Shown: positions 36,369 to 44,507, numbered from the stretch's first letter. The stretch: DNA of 64,000 nucleotides from Streptomyces antibioticus (GCF_001514065.1 NZ_KQ948425.1:500519-564518); one strand, 5' to 3'. Program-made: numbers and translations. Notes: generated by a model from the letters alone, not told the origin.

Positions 36369-36746
36369 TCAGCGACCGCCCCGCAGACGACCGACCCAGC
36401 GGCCCGGACTCCGTCGCGACCGGCGCGCACGCGATCGCATCGGTCGGCGACCTTGGATTCCCGCCTCTCCGGCCTCTCCGGCCTCTCCGGCCTCGCCGGG
36501 GCTCCGCCCCCAGTGGTCGTCCGGAGAGAGGAGCGGCGCCCTGCGTTCGGCCTGAACCGCGATCTCGACATGCGCTTCGTGCGCCGTGATGCGGAAGGCC
36601 TCCTCGTAGGAAGCCAGCGCCGCGCTCATCGCACCGCCGGCAAGACCTCGACGGCGGACGCGTGACGCCAGCCACGTGAAGAACCCCAGCACCGTGGCAA
36701 GGCCACCGATGAGGATCAGGTACGGCATGAACATCAGGACGTTCAC
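36369..36746 (-). CDS. small single-pass membrane protein of unknown function
   Basis: The 125-residue protein begins with one hydrophobic helix (MFMPYLILIGGLATVLGFFTWLA), then an arginine cluster and an amphipathic segment (MSAALASYEEAFRITAHEAHVEI). It ends in a low-complexity Gly-Glu-Ala repeat and an Arg-rich tail. I do not recognise a named family. The GTG at 36746 overlaps the HxlR stop as GTGA, arguing for translational coupling. An ATG 12 bases downstream with GAGGGG is an alternative start. The repeat is encoded by four 9-base direct repeats (36463-36498), so the tail may be a recent, poorly conserved extension. Confidence 0.6.
   Translation of the reverse strand: MNVLMFMPYLILIGGLATVLGFFTWLASRVRRRGLAGGAMSAALASYEEAFRITAHEAHVEIAVQAERRAPLLSPDDHWGRSPGEAGEAGEAGEAGIQGRRPMRSRARRSRRSPGRWVGRLRGGR
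36463..36498 (-). repeat. four tandem 9-base repeats within the small membrane-protein gene
   Basis: GCCTCTCCG is repeated three times exactly (36463-36489) and a fourth time with one change (36490-36498). On the minus strand it encodes Gly-Glu-Ala units, so length changes would stay in frame. Confidence 0.8.
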
Positions 36747-37171
36747 CCCTCGCCGCTCTCGCGATGTGCCAGGACCTCGGCCATATGCGTCTGTGCCCAG
36801 TCTCTGAGCCCGCGCGTCATGTGGTGGAGCGAGAGGCCGAGATCGGTCAACTCGTAGGTGACGGTGACCGGAACGGTCGGCGTCACGGTGCGGGTGAGCA
36901 GACCGTCGTGCTCCAGCGACCGCAGCGTCTGGGTCAGCATCTTCTGACTGACCCCGGCCAGAAGACGGGAGAGCTCGGAATAGCGGAGCGCCCTCGGAGC
37001 ATCGGCGTGTGTGGCACCGACGGGTCCCGGTTTGTCGTCGCCGCCCAGCGCGCACAGGATCAGCACCACCCACTTGTCCGAGATGCGGTCGAGCAGCTGC
37101 CGACTGGGGCACTCCGCGAGGAACGCGTTGAACTCCGCCTTGGCCTGAGCCCTCTTCTCGGCCGCCTTCAT
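36743..37171 (-). CDS. HxlR-family transcriptional regulator
   Basis: The 142-residue winged-helix regulator has the HxlR core (about 30-125): CPSRQLLDRISDKWVVLILCAL with the family-typical near-N-terminal cysteine, LRYSELSRLLAGVSQKMLTQTLRSLEHDGLLTR, and TYELTDLGLSLHHMTRGLRDWA. HxlR proteins with an N-terminal cysteine often sense thiol-reactive or aldehyde stress. I took the ATG at 37171. It is divergent from an aldo-keto reductase gene across 142 bases that contain an inverted repeat, so control of that reductase and itself is likely. A small membrane-protein gene is coupled downstream. Confidence 0.88.
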   Translation of the reverse strand: MKAAEKRAQAKAEFNAFLAECPSRQLLDRISDKWVVLILCALGGDDKPGPVGATHADAPRALRYSELSRLLAGVSQKMLTQTLRSLEHDGLLTRTVTPTVPVTVTYELTDLGLSLHHMTRGLRDWAQTHMAEVLAHRESGEG

Positions 37172-37228
37172 CGTCGTCAACTGATCGCACCTCTCACCGA
37201 TCGACGGGTTACGCACTCTGAAGTGCCT

Positions 37229-37245
37229 ACTTCCCCACAGGAAGT
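37229..37245. promoter_or_regulatory. inverted repeat between hxlR and aldo-keto reductase genes
   Basis: ACTTCC-CCACA-GGAAGT (arms perfect) lies in the divergent promoter region. An overlapping AAGT-GCCT-ACTT shorter dyad begins at 37221. This is a candidate HxlR binding site. Confidence 0.45.
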
Positions 37246-37313
37246 TACTCCCCAATGCTGATGCAGGCAGCCGACAGCCGCCACCCCTCCATCACCTGGT
37301 GAAAGGCACCTCC

Positions 37314-38186
37314 ATGAGCACGCCCTCCCTCCCCCTGCCCGGCGGCACCTGGACTCTGGGGGACATGACCGTCGCCCGGTTCGGCTACGGCGCCATGCAG
37401 CTGGCCGGCCCGTGGGTGATGGGGCCGCCGGCCGATCGCGACGGCGCCCTGGCCGTGCTGCGGGAAGCGGCCGACCTCGGTATCACCCACATCGACACCA
37501 GCGACGCCTACGGGCCGCGGGTCGCCAACGAGTTGATCCGCGAGGCGCTGCACCCCTACCCCGAGTCGCTGCACATCGTGACCAAAGTGGGTGCGACTCG
37601 GGACGCGCACGGCGGGTGGCCCGTCGCCCGGCGCCCCGAAGACCTGCGCCGCCAGATCCACGACAACCTCACCTCCCTCCGCCTCGACGTACTCGACCTG
37701 GTCAACCTCCGACTCGGCAACGCCGAAGGGCCCCAACCCGGCTCCCTCGCTGAGCCGTTCGAGACACTCGTCGAACTCCGGCAGCAGGGCCTGATCCGCC
37801 ACCTCGGGGTCAGCAACGCCACCGAGGAGCAGGTCGGGGAAGCGCAGAGCATCGCGCCGATCGTGTGCGTGCAGAACATGTACAACCTCGCCCACCGGCA
37901 CGACGACAAACTCATCGACCGGCTCGCCGCCGACGGCATCGCCTACGTGCCGTACTTCCCCCTCGGCGGCTTCACCCCGTTGCAGTCCTCGGCGCTGTCG
38001 GCAGTCGCCGCCCGAGCGCAGGCGACGCCGATGTCCGTCGCACTGGCCTGGCTGCTCCAGCGATCACCGAACATCCTGCTCATCCCCGGCACGTCATCGG
38101 TCACGCACCTGCGCGAGAACATCGCCGGCGCAGGACTCTCCCTGTCGGACGAGGACTTGAGCGCGCTGGACGAGATCGGGCGGTGA
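37314..38186 (+). CDS. aldo-keto reductase
   Basis: The 290-residue TIM-barrel oxidoreductase carries the AKR tetrad: Asp and Tyr in HIDTSDAYG (about 62-68), Lys in VTKVGA, and a conserved His-region residue further on. The C-terminal half has LGVSNATEEQVGEAQ and LLQRSPNILLIPGTSSVTHLRENIAGAGLSL, the NADPH-binding loop. It resembles AKRs induced by HxlR-type regulators and would reduce aldehydes or ketones with NADPH. The ATG at 37314 has GAAAGG upstream. The substrate is unknown. Confidence 0.9.
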   Translation: MSTPSLPLPGGTWTLGDMTVARFGYGAMQLAGPWVMGPPADRDGALAVLREAADLGITHIDTSDAYGPRVANELIREALHPYPESLHIVTKVGATRDAHGGWPVARRPEDLRRQIHDNLTSLRLDVLDLVNLRLGNAEGPQPGSLAEPFETLVELRQQGLIRHLGVSNATEEQVGEAQSIAPIVCVQNMYNLAHRHDDKLIDRLAADGIAYVPYFPLGGFTPLQSSALSAVAARAQATPMSVALAWLLQRSPNILLIPGTSSVTHLRENIAGAGLSLSDEDLSALDEIGR

Positions 38187-38363
38187 CGTGGCGGAGCGGC
38201 GCTCACGGGTGACCGCGGGCAACTCGGGGGGTGCCGGAACGCTCTTTGGACGATGGCTTGATTGGTGGTAGTTCGTTGGTCTTCGTCGGCATTGCCAGCA
38301 TGGTCATTTGCCACCGCCGATGCGGGGCAGACGGCCGGCAGGTGGTTGGCTAGGCTCCGGATC

Positions 38364-38801
38364 ATGTGGAGACAGACAGCGACAGCGGTCTTTCCCGGCG
38401 TGGGCTTCCGGGAACCGGCCCAGGCATCCGATCTCGTCGCGGCGGAGACGCGGCTCAGGCGAACGCTGCCGGAAGAGCTTCGGCAATTGCTCCTCGAGAG
38501 CAATGGGGTGATCGGGCACACCCACGTGGACACCGTCTGGCCCATCGATCAGATCGTTGAGACGAACCTGCTCTTCTGGTCCGACCAGACGTTCACGCAG
38601 CCCTACATGACGTTCGACGCCTTCCTCTTCTTCGGAGACAACGGAGGCGGCGACCAGTTCGCCTTCGTGCAGAAGCCCGAGCGTCCCGACATCTTCGTCT
38701 GGGAGCACGAGAGCGACAGTCGTCGATGGGTCGCCAACAACCTGCAGGACTACGTCGGCCGTTCGCTTCGAGCCGGTGGGGACGATTGGTATCAGCTATA
38801 G
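38364..38801 (+). CDS. SMI1/KNR4 (SUKH) family protein
   Basis: The 145-residue protein has the SUKH-fold pattern: FREPAQASDLVAAETRLRRTLPEELRQLLLESNGV near the N-terminus, then WPIDQIVETNLLFW, FLFFGDNGGGDQFAFV and VWEHESDSRRWVANNLQDYV. SUKH proteins often serve as immunity proteins for contact-dependent or polymorphic toxins, but many stand alone. No toxin gene is adjacent here. A TAGGCT sequence 8 bases before the ATG is a good -10 for a leaderless transcript, and no ribosome-binding site is seen. It converges on an exonuclease gene. Confidence 0.8.
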   Translation: MWRQTATAVFPGVGFREPAQASDLVAAETRLRRTLPEELRQLLLESNGVIGHTHVDTVWPIDQIVETNLLFWSDQTFTQPYMTFDAFLFFGDNGGGDQFAFVQKPERPDIFVWEHESDSRRWVANNLQDYVGRSLRAGGDDWYQL

Positions 38802-38846
38802 CGCAGCGGTGAGCCGACGCCAATCAGAACACCGTCTTGTACGACT

Positions 38847-39434
38847 TTATACGGCGTCGGCCGCGGCGGGCCACGCTCCGCGGGCCAGCAGGTCAAGGAC
38901 GAGCGCCGCGATGTTCCACGCGTCGTCCTCGCCGCGGTGATGACGTCCCTCCAGCGGCAGTCCGGCGATCTGCAGGGCCTGGCTCATGCCGGGCTTCCTG
39001 CGCAGCCCGTACGCCGTGGTGAACACGGCCTTGGCGTTGGTGTGGGTGCGTTCCGTCGGATAGCCGAACGGGTAGGCCACGCCATCGGCCTGACTCTGCC
39101 GCGCGAACTGCCGACGGTCGTACTCTCCCCAGCTCGCCCAGCAGCGCTCCCCGGCCCCGTGTTCCTCGACGAGGATCCGGCACGCCTCGGCAAAGGTGAC
39201 GCCGCCTGCCACCTCGGACTGTGTCAGGCCGGTCAGTTCCGTGCAGAAGCTGCTCACCGCCGAACGGACCGGACGCACCAGGACACGGTGCCGGGACACG
39301 CGCCGTCGTGCCGACACGTCCACGACCGTCAGACCGATCTCGATGATCTCGCTCACCGAGCCGGGCGGAGGTTGCCCATCCCAACAGGTGGCTTCCACAT
39401 CGATGACGTTCAGCAGGGAGGATTCGGCGCGCAT
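38847..39434 (-). CDS. DEDDh 3'-5' exonuclease (ERI-1/KapD-like)
   Basis: The 195-residue nuclease has all DEDDh motifs. Exo I is V-I-D-V-E-A-T-C-W near residues 10-18. Exo II includes the CTELTGLTQSEV region and W-G-E-Y-D. Exo III is H-R-G-E-D-D-A-W-N-I-A near 170-180. It resembles ERI-1-like exonucleases that trim RNA ends or small nucleic acids. The ATG at 39434 is set by the family start just before LLNVIDVE. Same-strand genes lie 67 bases upstream. The 3' end faces the SUKH gene, with imperfect dyad sequence between them. Confidence 0.85.
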   Translation of the reverse strand: MRAESSLLNVIDVEATCWDGQPPPGSVSEIIEIGLTVVDVSARRRVSRHRVLVRPVRSAVSSFCTELTGLTQSEVAGGVTFAEACRILVEEHGAGERCWASWGEYDRRQFARQSQADGVAYPFGYPTERTHTNAKAVFTTAYGLRRKPGMSQALQIAGLPLEGRHHRGEDDAWNIAALVLDLLARGAWPAAADAV

Positions 39435-39501
39435 GGGCCTGAGGGTAGGGACACCCGCCCGGTCCCGGCACCCCGATTTTCTCCAGGACGCTCTGCCGTC
39501 G

Positions 39502-39996
39502 TCAGGGACGCGGCGGCGGAGGGGGCATGGTGGACAGGCCCGGCGAGGCCTCGGGCCAGACCAGGAGCACCGGGCAGGGGGCGTGGTCGACGACGAAACG
39601 GCTGGCGGGGCCGAGACTGTGCGGGCCGAGGTGCGTACGGTCGCCGTCACGGGCCAGGATCAGCAGGTCGCGGCCCTCGGCCGCGGCTACGACCTCCCGC
39701 TCGACGCGGCCGGTGCGCTCGGTACGCGTACAGGGGCGCCCCAGGCGGTCGGCCGCGGACTGCAGCAACTCCTGTGCGGACGCGGCGGCGAGGTGCTCCA
39801 GCCGTGTGCCGGGATCGCGCTCGCGGTGACCGCGGCCGAGCAGACCGGCGAAGGCACCGTGCGCCGCACCCGGGACGTCGGCCGGTGTGACGTGCAGCAG
39901 GGCGACGTCGGCGTCCGTCGAGGTGTGGGCGCGGGCGGCGTCCACACAGGCGGGCCAGGTGCCCTCGACGATCCAGACGACCACGGACATGGGCAT
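39502..39996 (-). CDS. universal stress protein (UspA) family
   Basis: The 164-residue protein has the UspA layout: a first strand MSVVVWIVEGTW, ALLHVTPADVP, and a C-terminal RDLLILARDGDRTHLGPHSLGPASRFVVDHAPCPVLLVWP. The nucleotide-binding G-x2-G-x9-G(S/T) motif is partly preserved as GDRTHLGPHSLGPASRFV. The Pro-rich tail is unusual but short. The ATG at 39996 has GGAGG seven bases upstream and lies only 3 bases after the stop of the carrier gene, so the two are co-transcribed. Confidence 0.85.
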   Translation of the reverse strand: MPMSVVVWIVEGTWPACVDAARAHTSTDADVALLHVTPADVPGAAHGAFAGLLGRGHRERDPGTRLEHLAAASAQELLQSAADRLGRPCTRTERTGRVEREVVAAAEGRDLLILARDGDRTHLGPHSLGPASRFVVDHAPCPVLLVWPEASPGLSTMPPPPPRP

Positions 39997-39999
39997 GGG

Positions 40000-41304
40000 T
40001 CAGCCTCCTCCGATGACGGCCAGCGAGCCCCACAGTGCCAGTACGGCGGCGCCCAGGCTCGCGGGCACCGCGTACACACCGAGCCGTGTGAACTCCTTCA
40101 GCTCCACCTCGCCCTCGTGGGCGTGGACGATACGCCGCCACAGCAGGGTGGCCAGCGAGCCCGCGTAGGTCAGGTTGGGGCCGATGTTCACCCCGAGCAG
40201 CACGGCGAGGACGGCGCCCGGACCCGACGGGGCGGTCAGCGGCAGCAGCACCAGCACGGCGGGCAGGTTGTTGATGACGTTGGCGAGGACGGCGGCGAGC
40301 CCGGCGAGCGCAAGCAGCTCCCACAGCCCGCTGCCCTCGGGGACCAGGTGGCCCAGAGCCTCGTCGAGCCCGTTGTCGACGACCGCCCGGACGACGACAC
40401 CGAGGGCCAGCACGAAGGCGAGGAACGGCACCGAGGCCGCGCCCAGCAGCGCCCGCGGCGTGGTACGGCGCCGCAGCAGGCCCCTGACGGCGAGGGCCAG
40501 GGCACCGCCCAGGGCCGCCCAAGCCGGATCGACACCGACCACCGAGGTCAGCACGAACCCCGCCAGCGTGCATGCCACGGTCACCAGGGCGAACATGGGC
40601 AGCCGTGGTGGCTCCCCGCCCGCAGGAGCCTGCGCTCCGGCGTCCAGGTCCGAGGCGAAGAAGCGGCGGAAGACGACGTACTCGACGGCGATGGCGGCCA
40701 CCCAGGGCAGGGCCATCAGCGCGGCGAACCGGGTGAAGCTGAGCCCGCTCGCCGCGAACGCCAGCAGGTTGGTCAGATTGGAGACCGGGAGCAGCAGCGA
40801 GGCCGTGTTCGACAGGTGCGTGCAGGCGTAGACGTGCGGCCGGGGGCGGGCGCCGAGCCGGGCCGCGGTGGCGAACACCACGGGCGTCAACAGCACGACG
40901 GTGGCGTCCAGGCTGAGCACCGCCGTGATCGCGGAGGCCGCCATGAACACCAGCGCCAGCAGCCGTCGCGGCCGGCCCGCCGCCGTCCGCGCCATCCAGG
41001 CCCCGCATGCCTGGAACAGCCCTTCGTCATCGCAGAGTTGAGCCAGTACCAGCACCGCTGCCAGAAAGCCGACCACCGGCCCCAGTCGCTGGACCTCGTC
41101 CAGCGCGTCGTCCAGCGAGATCGCCCCCGTGGCGATCAGCAGCCCGGCAGCGGGTACGGCCACCACCGCCTCCGGCCAGCCGAAGGGCCGGACGACCGCG
41201 CAGACCAGCACCAGGACGAGCAGGACCGCGGACAGTGTCTCCGCGAGCTGGGTGTTCAGAATCGGGTCCTTCCGATCAGTGGCAGACGAACCGCCCCACG
41301 TCAC
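40000..41304 (-). CDS. ArsB/SLC13-type membrane transporter
   Basis: The 434-residue membrane protein has eleven to twelve hydrophobic segments and the ArsB/NhaD superfamily layout. Features include VLSLDATVVLLTPVVFATA, STHLSNTASLLLPVSNLTNLLAF-like segments (HLSNTASLLLPVSNLTNLL), and in the second half VLANVINNLPAVLVLLPL and GVNIGPNLTYAGSLATLLW. Relatives move arsenite, sodium or dicarboxylates. The start is uncertain. I took the GTG at 41304, as no ATG precedes the first helix. It is co-transcribed with the universal stress protein and divergent from the metzincin gene across 273 bases without an evident operator. No arsenic genes are nearby. Confidence 0.8.
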   Translation of the reverse strand: MTWGGSSATDRKDPILNTQLAETLSAVLLVLVLVCAVVRPFGWPEAVVAVPAAGLLIATGAISLDDALDEVQRLGPVVGFLAAVLVLAQLCDDEGLFQACGAWMARTAAGRPRRLLALVFMAASAITAVLSLDATVVLLTPVVFATAARLGARPRPHVYACTHLSNTASLLLPVSNLTNLLAFAASGLSFTRFAALMALPWVAAIAVEYVVFRRFFASDLDAGAQAPAGGEPPRLPMFALVTVACTLAGFVLTSVVGVDPAWAALGGALALAVRGLLRRRTTPRALLGAASVPFLAFVLALGVVVRAVVDNGLDEALGHLVPEGSGLWELLALAGLAAVLANVINNLPAVLVLLPLTAPSGPGAVLAVLLGVNIGPNLTYAGSLATLLWRRIVHAHEGEVELKEFTRLGVYAVPASLGAAVLALWGSLAVIGGG

Positions 41305-41577
41305 ACCGAAAGATATCCCCCGCACAAGCGGACAGACGCACGTCGCCGCGCCCGGAGTGACGCCGGCGGAGGACTTGCGGCACCGGACCCGCCGGCCGTT
41401 GCGAGTCAACCCTGCTATCGGCCGCGGCCTCTGACGCAACGTCACGCGGGGTGGCCCGCCTGTGGCGATCCGGACCAGTGGCCGAGAATCGCCCTTTCCT
41501 GTCGTGATCAAGGGGCGTCAGAATGCCAGTTCGATAAAGGTCCCGCACCAAGGGGCCCGATCACAGGGGGTGGGAGA

Positions 41578-42675
41578 GTGGCTGGACGTCGTCCAGGGCT
41601 CGCAGGCAGAACCGTCTTGGCGTTCGCGTTGGCCGCGTCGCTCGCGGTCGTCGGCGGCAGCGCGCAGGCCGGCACGAGCGCGATACCGATATGTCCGACC
41701 GCGGACGAGCTGTCGGTCTACGAACTGCCGACCGGCCTGAATGTGCACACCTGCGACGTGGAAGGCGTTGTCGTCACCTACGACGGCACCGGGATCGAGA
41801 TGCCCGAGGCCGACACCGCCGTGAGCATCGACTCCCTGTCCGAAGACGGTACGGAGCACGGATTCACACTGACCGTCGCCGCGGACGGCAAAGTCTCCTA
41901 CGACCTGTCCACGGCCAACACGGAGTCGCCCACGGCAGGCCAGGACCGTGCCGATGTCGTGAGCCCGCGGCTCACGTCGGGGGACCTGACGCAGGAATCG
42001 GATGCACCGGTGTCCGAGCCGCCCACACCCGACGGTCTCGAGGTGGGCGAGGTGGACGCCGCGAGCTCCCCCGGCGAGTGCCAGGACGGCGCGTACTCGA
42101 CGCTGGACCGGAAGGAGTACGGCATCTACAACTGGTACCTCGGGGACGGGGCCTATCCCGCGGGCATGACACACTCCCAGGCGCTGGAGTACTTCGAGGG
42201 CTCCATCGGCCGGATCACGGCCAGCACCAACAACTGTGGCCTCACCGACCAGGTGCCCGCCAAGAGTCACTACGCGGGCACGACCACATATGAGGCGGAC
42301 ATCAGCAACCACGGGACGTGCACCGCTCGGGACGGCAAGAGCACGTGGGACGCCGGTGACCTGGCCGCCGGGACAGTCGCCTCGACCTGCGCGCACACCT
42401 GGCCCAACCCGGTCGGCAAGAACGACCTGCGGGAAGCGGACGTGCGGTTCAACATCGCGGACTTCGACTTCACGAGGAATCCCACGAACACCTGCAACGG
42501 CCTGTACCACGATGTTCTCAACACGGGCACGCACGAGGCCGGTCATGTCTTCGGTCTGGGCCACGTGGGCTCCGGGCATTCGAATCTCACCATGTACACC
42601 AAAGCGGACCGCTGCGAAGTGAAGAAGAGGACCCTTGGTAAGGGCGACGTCATGGGGCTTCGCAGCCTCTACTAG
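41578..42675 (+). CDS. secreted metzincin-type zinc metalloprotease
   Basis: The 365-residue precursor has a signal peptide (GRTVLAFALAASLAVVGGSAQA). A beta-rich N-terminal region follows (about 35-165), then a catalytic domain with the metzincin zinc site H-E-A-G-H-V-F-G-L-G-H near residues 320-330 and a following N-L-T-M-Y-T Met-turn. Several cysteines suggest disulphides. It resembles matrixin-like proteases, but the N-terminal region matches no domain I recognise. The GTG at 41578 has a purine-rich GGGAGA upstream. The same frame stays open for 2.4 kb upstream but only as shadow of other genes. A small lipoprotein gene follows after 9 bases. Confidence 0.82.
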   Translation: MAGRRPGLAGRTVLAFALAASLAVVGGSAQAGTSAIPICPTADELSVYELPTGLNVHTCDVEGVVVTYDGTGIEMPEADTAVSIDSLSEDGTEHGFTLTVAADGKVSYDLSTANTESPTAGQDRADVVSPRLTSGDLTQESDAPVSEPPTPDGLEVGEVDAASSPGECQDGAYSTLDRKEYGIYNWYLGDGAYPAGMTHSQALEYFEGSIGRITASTNNCGLTDQVPAKSHYAGTTTYEADISNHGTCTARDGKSTWDAGDLAAGTVASTCAHTWPNPVGKNDLREADVRFNIADFDFTRNPTNTCNGLYHDVLNTGTHEAGHVFGLGHVGSGHSNLTMYTKADRCEVKKRTLGKGDVMGLRSLY

Positions 42676-42684
42676 GGAGACTCC

Positions 42685-43086
42685 ATGAGCTGGGTCGGAC
42701 GACATGCGATCGCGGCGGGGCTGGCAGCCGTGGCGTTCACCGCGGTCGGATGTGGATCAGAGGGTTCGGAAGGCGACGAGGCGAACGCCGAGAGCGTGTG
42801 CGCGAGCGACTTCTCCTACGAAGGCCGCACGTACATCAAGCTCACGGACGTCGACTTCAAGGTCGGAGAGAAGGTCGGCACCGCCACGAGTCCGGAGTGC
42901 CGTGACACCAATGACCAGGCCGCCGAAGTACCGGCGACCTCGGAGAACGCCTATGCGGTGAGCGGCATTTCTCCAGAGGTGGTCATAGCGATCGGGTCAT
43001 CTCCTGAAGAGGCGGAGGCCTTCAGGGTCCTGCGCTCCGACAAGAAGATTCCGCCCGAGGTACAGGAGTTGATCGACGGATCGTGA
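42685..43086 (+). CDS. small lipoprotein (DUF6281-like)
   Basis: The 133-residue precursor has a signal peptide with lipobox A-V-G-C (cysteine near residue 23), an acidic linker and a compact domain. That domain contains CASDFSYEGRTYIKLTDVDFKVGEKVGTATSPECRDT and ends VLRSDKKIPPEVQELIDGS. It resembles Streptomyces small lipoproteins of the DUF6281 type, with no known function. The ATG at 42685 has AGGGAG six bases upstream and lies 9 bases after the protease stop. It is therefore co-expressed, and a role as inhibitor, anchor or partner of the protease is a reasonable hypothesis only. Confidence 0.8.
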   Translation: MSWVGRHAIAAGLAAVAFTAVGCGSEGSEGDEANAESVCASDFSYEGRTYIKLTDVDFKVGEKVGTATSPECRDTNDQAAEVPATSENAYAVSGISPEVVIAIGSSPEEAEAFRVLRSDKKIPPEVQELIDGS

Positions 43087-43108
43087 GCCGAGGCGTGGCC
43101 GGAGGCTC

Positions 43109-43130
43109 CCCCGGGGCGAATGCCCCGGGG
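43109..43130. terminator. hairpin between lipoprotein and acetyltransferase genes
   Basis: CCCCGGGGC and GCCCCGGGG (43109-43117 and 43122-43130) pair around GAAT. Outer bases GGAGGC and CTTCC extend the stem imperfectly. The two genes converge here. Confidence 0.7.
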
Positions 43131-43159
43131 CTTCCGTCACCACGACGCCCTGACATCCA

Positions 43160-43741
43160 TCAGCCGGCTCGAACCGGCGCCGGCGACGGCCGCCATTCTC
43201 TCCTGAGCAGCCCGAACACCCAGGAGTCGGACACCTCGCCGTTCACGACGCAGTCCTCCCGCAACGTGCCTTCCCGCACGAATCCGATCTTCTCGAGGAC
43301 CCGGGCCGATGCCAGGTTGCGCGTATCGGTCTCGGCCTGCACCCGGTTCAGGTCCAAGGTGTCGAACGCCCATTGCAGCAAGGCGTGTGCGGCCTCCGTC
43401 GCATAGCCATGGCCCCACATCGCATCGCCCAGGACATAGCCCAACGACGCGCTGCGGTAGTCCGGATTCCATCCGGTCAGCCCGCACCAACCGACGAAGG
43501 CCCCGTCGGAAACCCGGTCGATGGCCACTCGGGCCCCGCTGCCTTCGTCCGCCATCGTCCGGCACATCGCTAGGAAGCGTTCGGCGCGGGCTCGTTCGCT
43601 CCACGGCGGGGAATCCCAATAGCGCAGCACGTAGGCGTTGCTGTGCAGCGTGAAGAGGGGGTCCGCGTCGGCGTCGGTGAAGGGGCGCAGTCGCAGGCGA
43701 GCGGTGTGCAGTACGGGGGTGGCCAGAGTCATGCGGACCAT
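43160..43741 (-). CDS. GNAT acetyltransferase (RimJ/RimL type)
   Basis: The 193-residue protein is an Acetyltransf_3 GNAT enzyme. It opens with VLHTARLRLRPFTDADADPLF, and has the SLGYVLGDAMWGHGYATEAAHALLQWAF acetyl-CoA region (with W-G-x-G-x-A) and the NLASARVLEKIGFVREGTLRED motif near the C-terminus. These features are typical of ribosomal-protein or small-molecule N-acetyltransferases. The ATG at 43741 has GAGG about seven bases upstream. The ATG nine bases later lacks one. The substrate is unknown. Confidence 0.9.
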   Translation of the reverse strand: MVRMTLATPVLHTARLRLRPFTDADADPLFTLHSNAYVLRYWDSPPWSERARAERFLAMCRTMADEGSGARVAIDRVSDGAFVGWCGLTGWNPDYRSASLGYVLGDAMWGHGYATEAAHALLQWAFDTLDLNRVQAETDTRNLASARVLEKIGFVREGTLREDCVVNGEVSDSWVFGLLRREWRPSPAPVRAG

Positions 43742-43796
43742 CCTGCGGCCTCATGAGGAGGGCCGAACAACGAATATCCCATCCCGGTACGGACCC

Positions 43797-44450
43797 TCAT
43801 GAAGAAGGCGGTCCGGCCGCGTATGCCAGCGGAGGGGCGATCGCCTGGGCATCCGCGCCCTCTCCGACCCACAGCGCGATGAACAGCGCGGCGGTCGCTT
43901 CCAGGAGTCCCGCCCGTTCGAGTCCGCCGCCTGCCACGGCCTCACAGCCCACGTCGCGTACCAGCTCACGCACGCGCGCAAGGGCCGTCTCGTCGTCTCC
44001 GCAGACCGGAACGGCCAACGGCCGGCCGTCGAAAACCGGTGGCCGCATGCGCCACACGTCCTCGTGGCAGAGGTTGAAGGCCTTGACCACGTGGGCTCCC
44101 GGTGCCGCCACCGCAAGGTGTTGCGCGGCTGACGGGCCGCCTTCCGTCAGTAGCCGGAATCCCGGTCCCACGGGGTTGGAGCAGTCCAGCAGCACCTTGC
44201 CTTCCAGGGCCGCGCGCAGGCCTCGTACCACATCCGCCCCTGCCCCGAAGGGCAGCGCAGCCAGCACCACTTCAGCCGCGTCGGCCGCCGCGCGCAGACC
44301 GGCAGACTTCGCGCCGCCTCCGATACGCGTCGCGAGTCGCTGCGCCTTGTGTGCGTCCCGGCCCCCGATGACCACCTCGTGTCCGGCCCGCACCCAGTGG
44401 GTGGCCAGCGCGTCGGCCATGTTGCCCGTGCCCAGTACGCCGATTCTCAT
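43797..44450 (-). CDS. NADP/F420-dependent oxidoreductase (NADPH:F420 reductase-like)
   Basis: The 217-residue protein has an N-terminal Rossmann motif M-R-I-G-V-L-G-T-G-N-M, then VVIGGRDAHKA, VVLAALPFG and VLLDCSNPVGPGF. It ends with a helical region (GGLERAGLLEATAALFIALW). This is the F420_oxidored/Npd-type fold of NADPH-dependent F420 reductases and related oxidoreductases. The ATG at 44450 has AGGGA eight bases upstream. It is divergent from an HxlR-family gene over 73 bases, which probably controls it. Whether F420 or another flavin-like acceptor is used cannot be settled here. Confidence 0.87.
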   Translation of the reverse strand: MRIGVLGTGNMADALATHWVRAGHEVVIGGRDAHKAQRLATRIGGGAKSAGLRAAADAAEVVLAALPFGAGADVVRGLRAALEGKVLLDCSNPVGPGFRLLTEGGPSAAQHLAVAAPGAHVVKAFNLCHEDVWRMRPPVFDGRPLAVPVCGDDETALARVRELVRDVGCEAVAGGGLERAGLLEATAALFIALWVGEGADAQAIAPPLAYAAGPPSS

Positions 44451-44507
44451 CACACGATCCCTCTCTTCGCCGCTTCGACCGTTCACACCGAAGCTAGAGA
44501 GCTGTTC

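Noticed and set aside
38813-38861. GCCGACGCC...GGCGTCGGC dyad between the SUKH and exonuclease genes as a terminator
   Set aside because: The arms are only 9 bases with a 31-base loop and one arm lies in coding sequence. Too weak to list.
39196-42675. A 1159-codon open frame reading from the exonuclease region into the metalloprotease
   Set aside because: Only the part from 41578 on looks like protein (signal peptide, zinc site). The rest is Arg/Gln/Gly/His-rich shadow antisense to the stress-protein and carrier genes.
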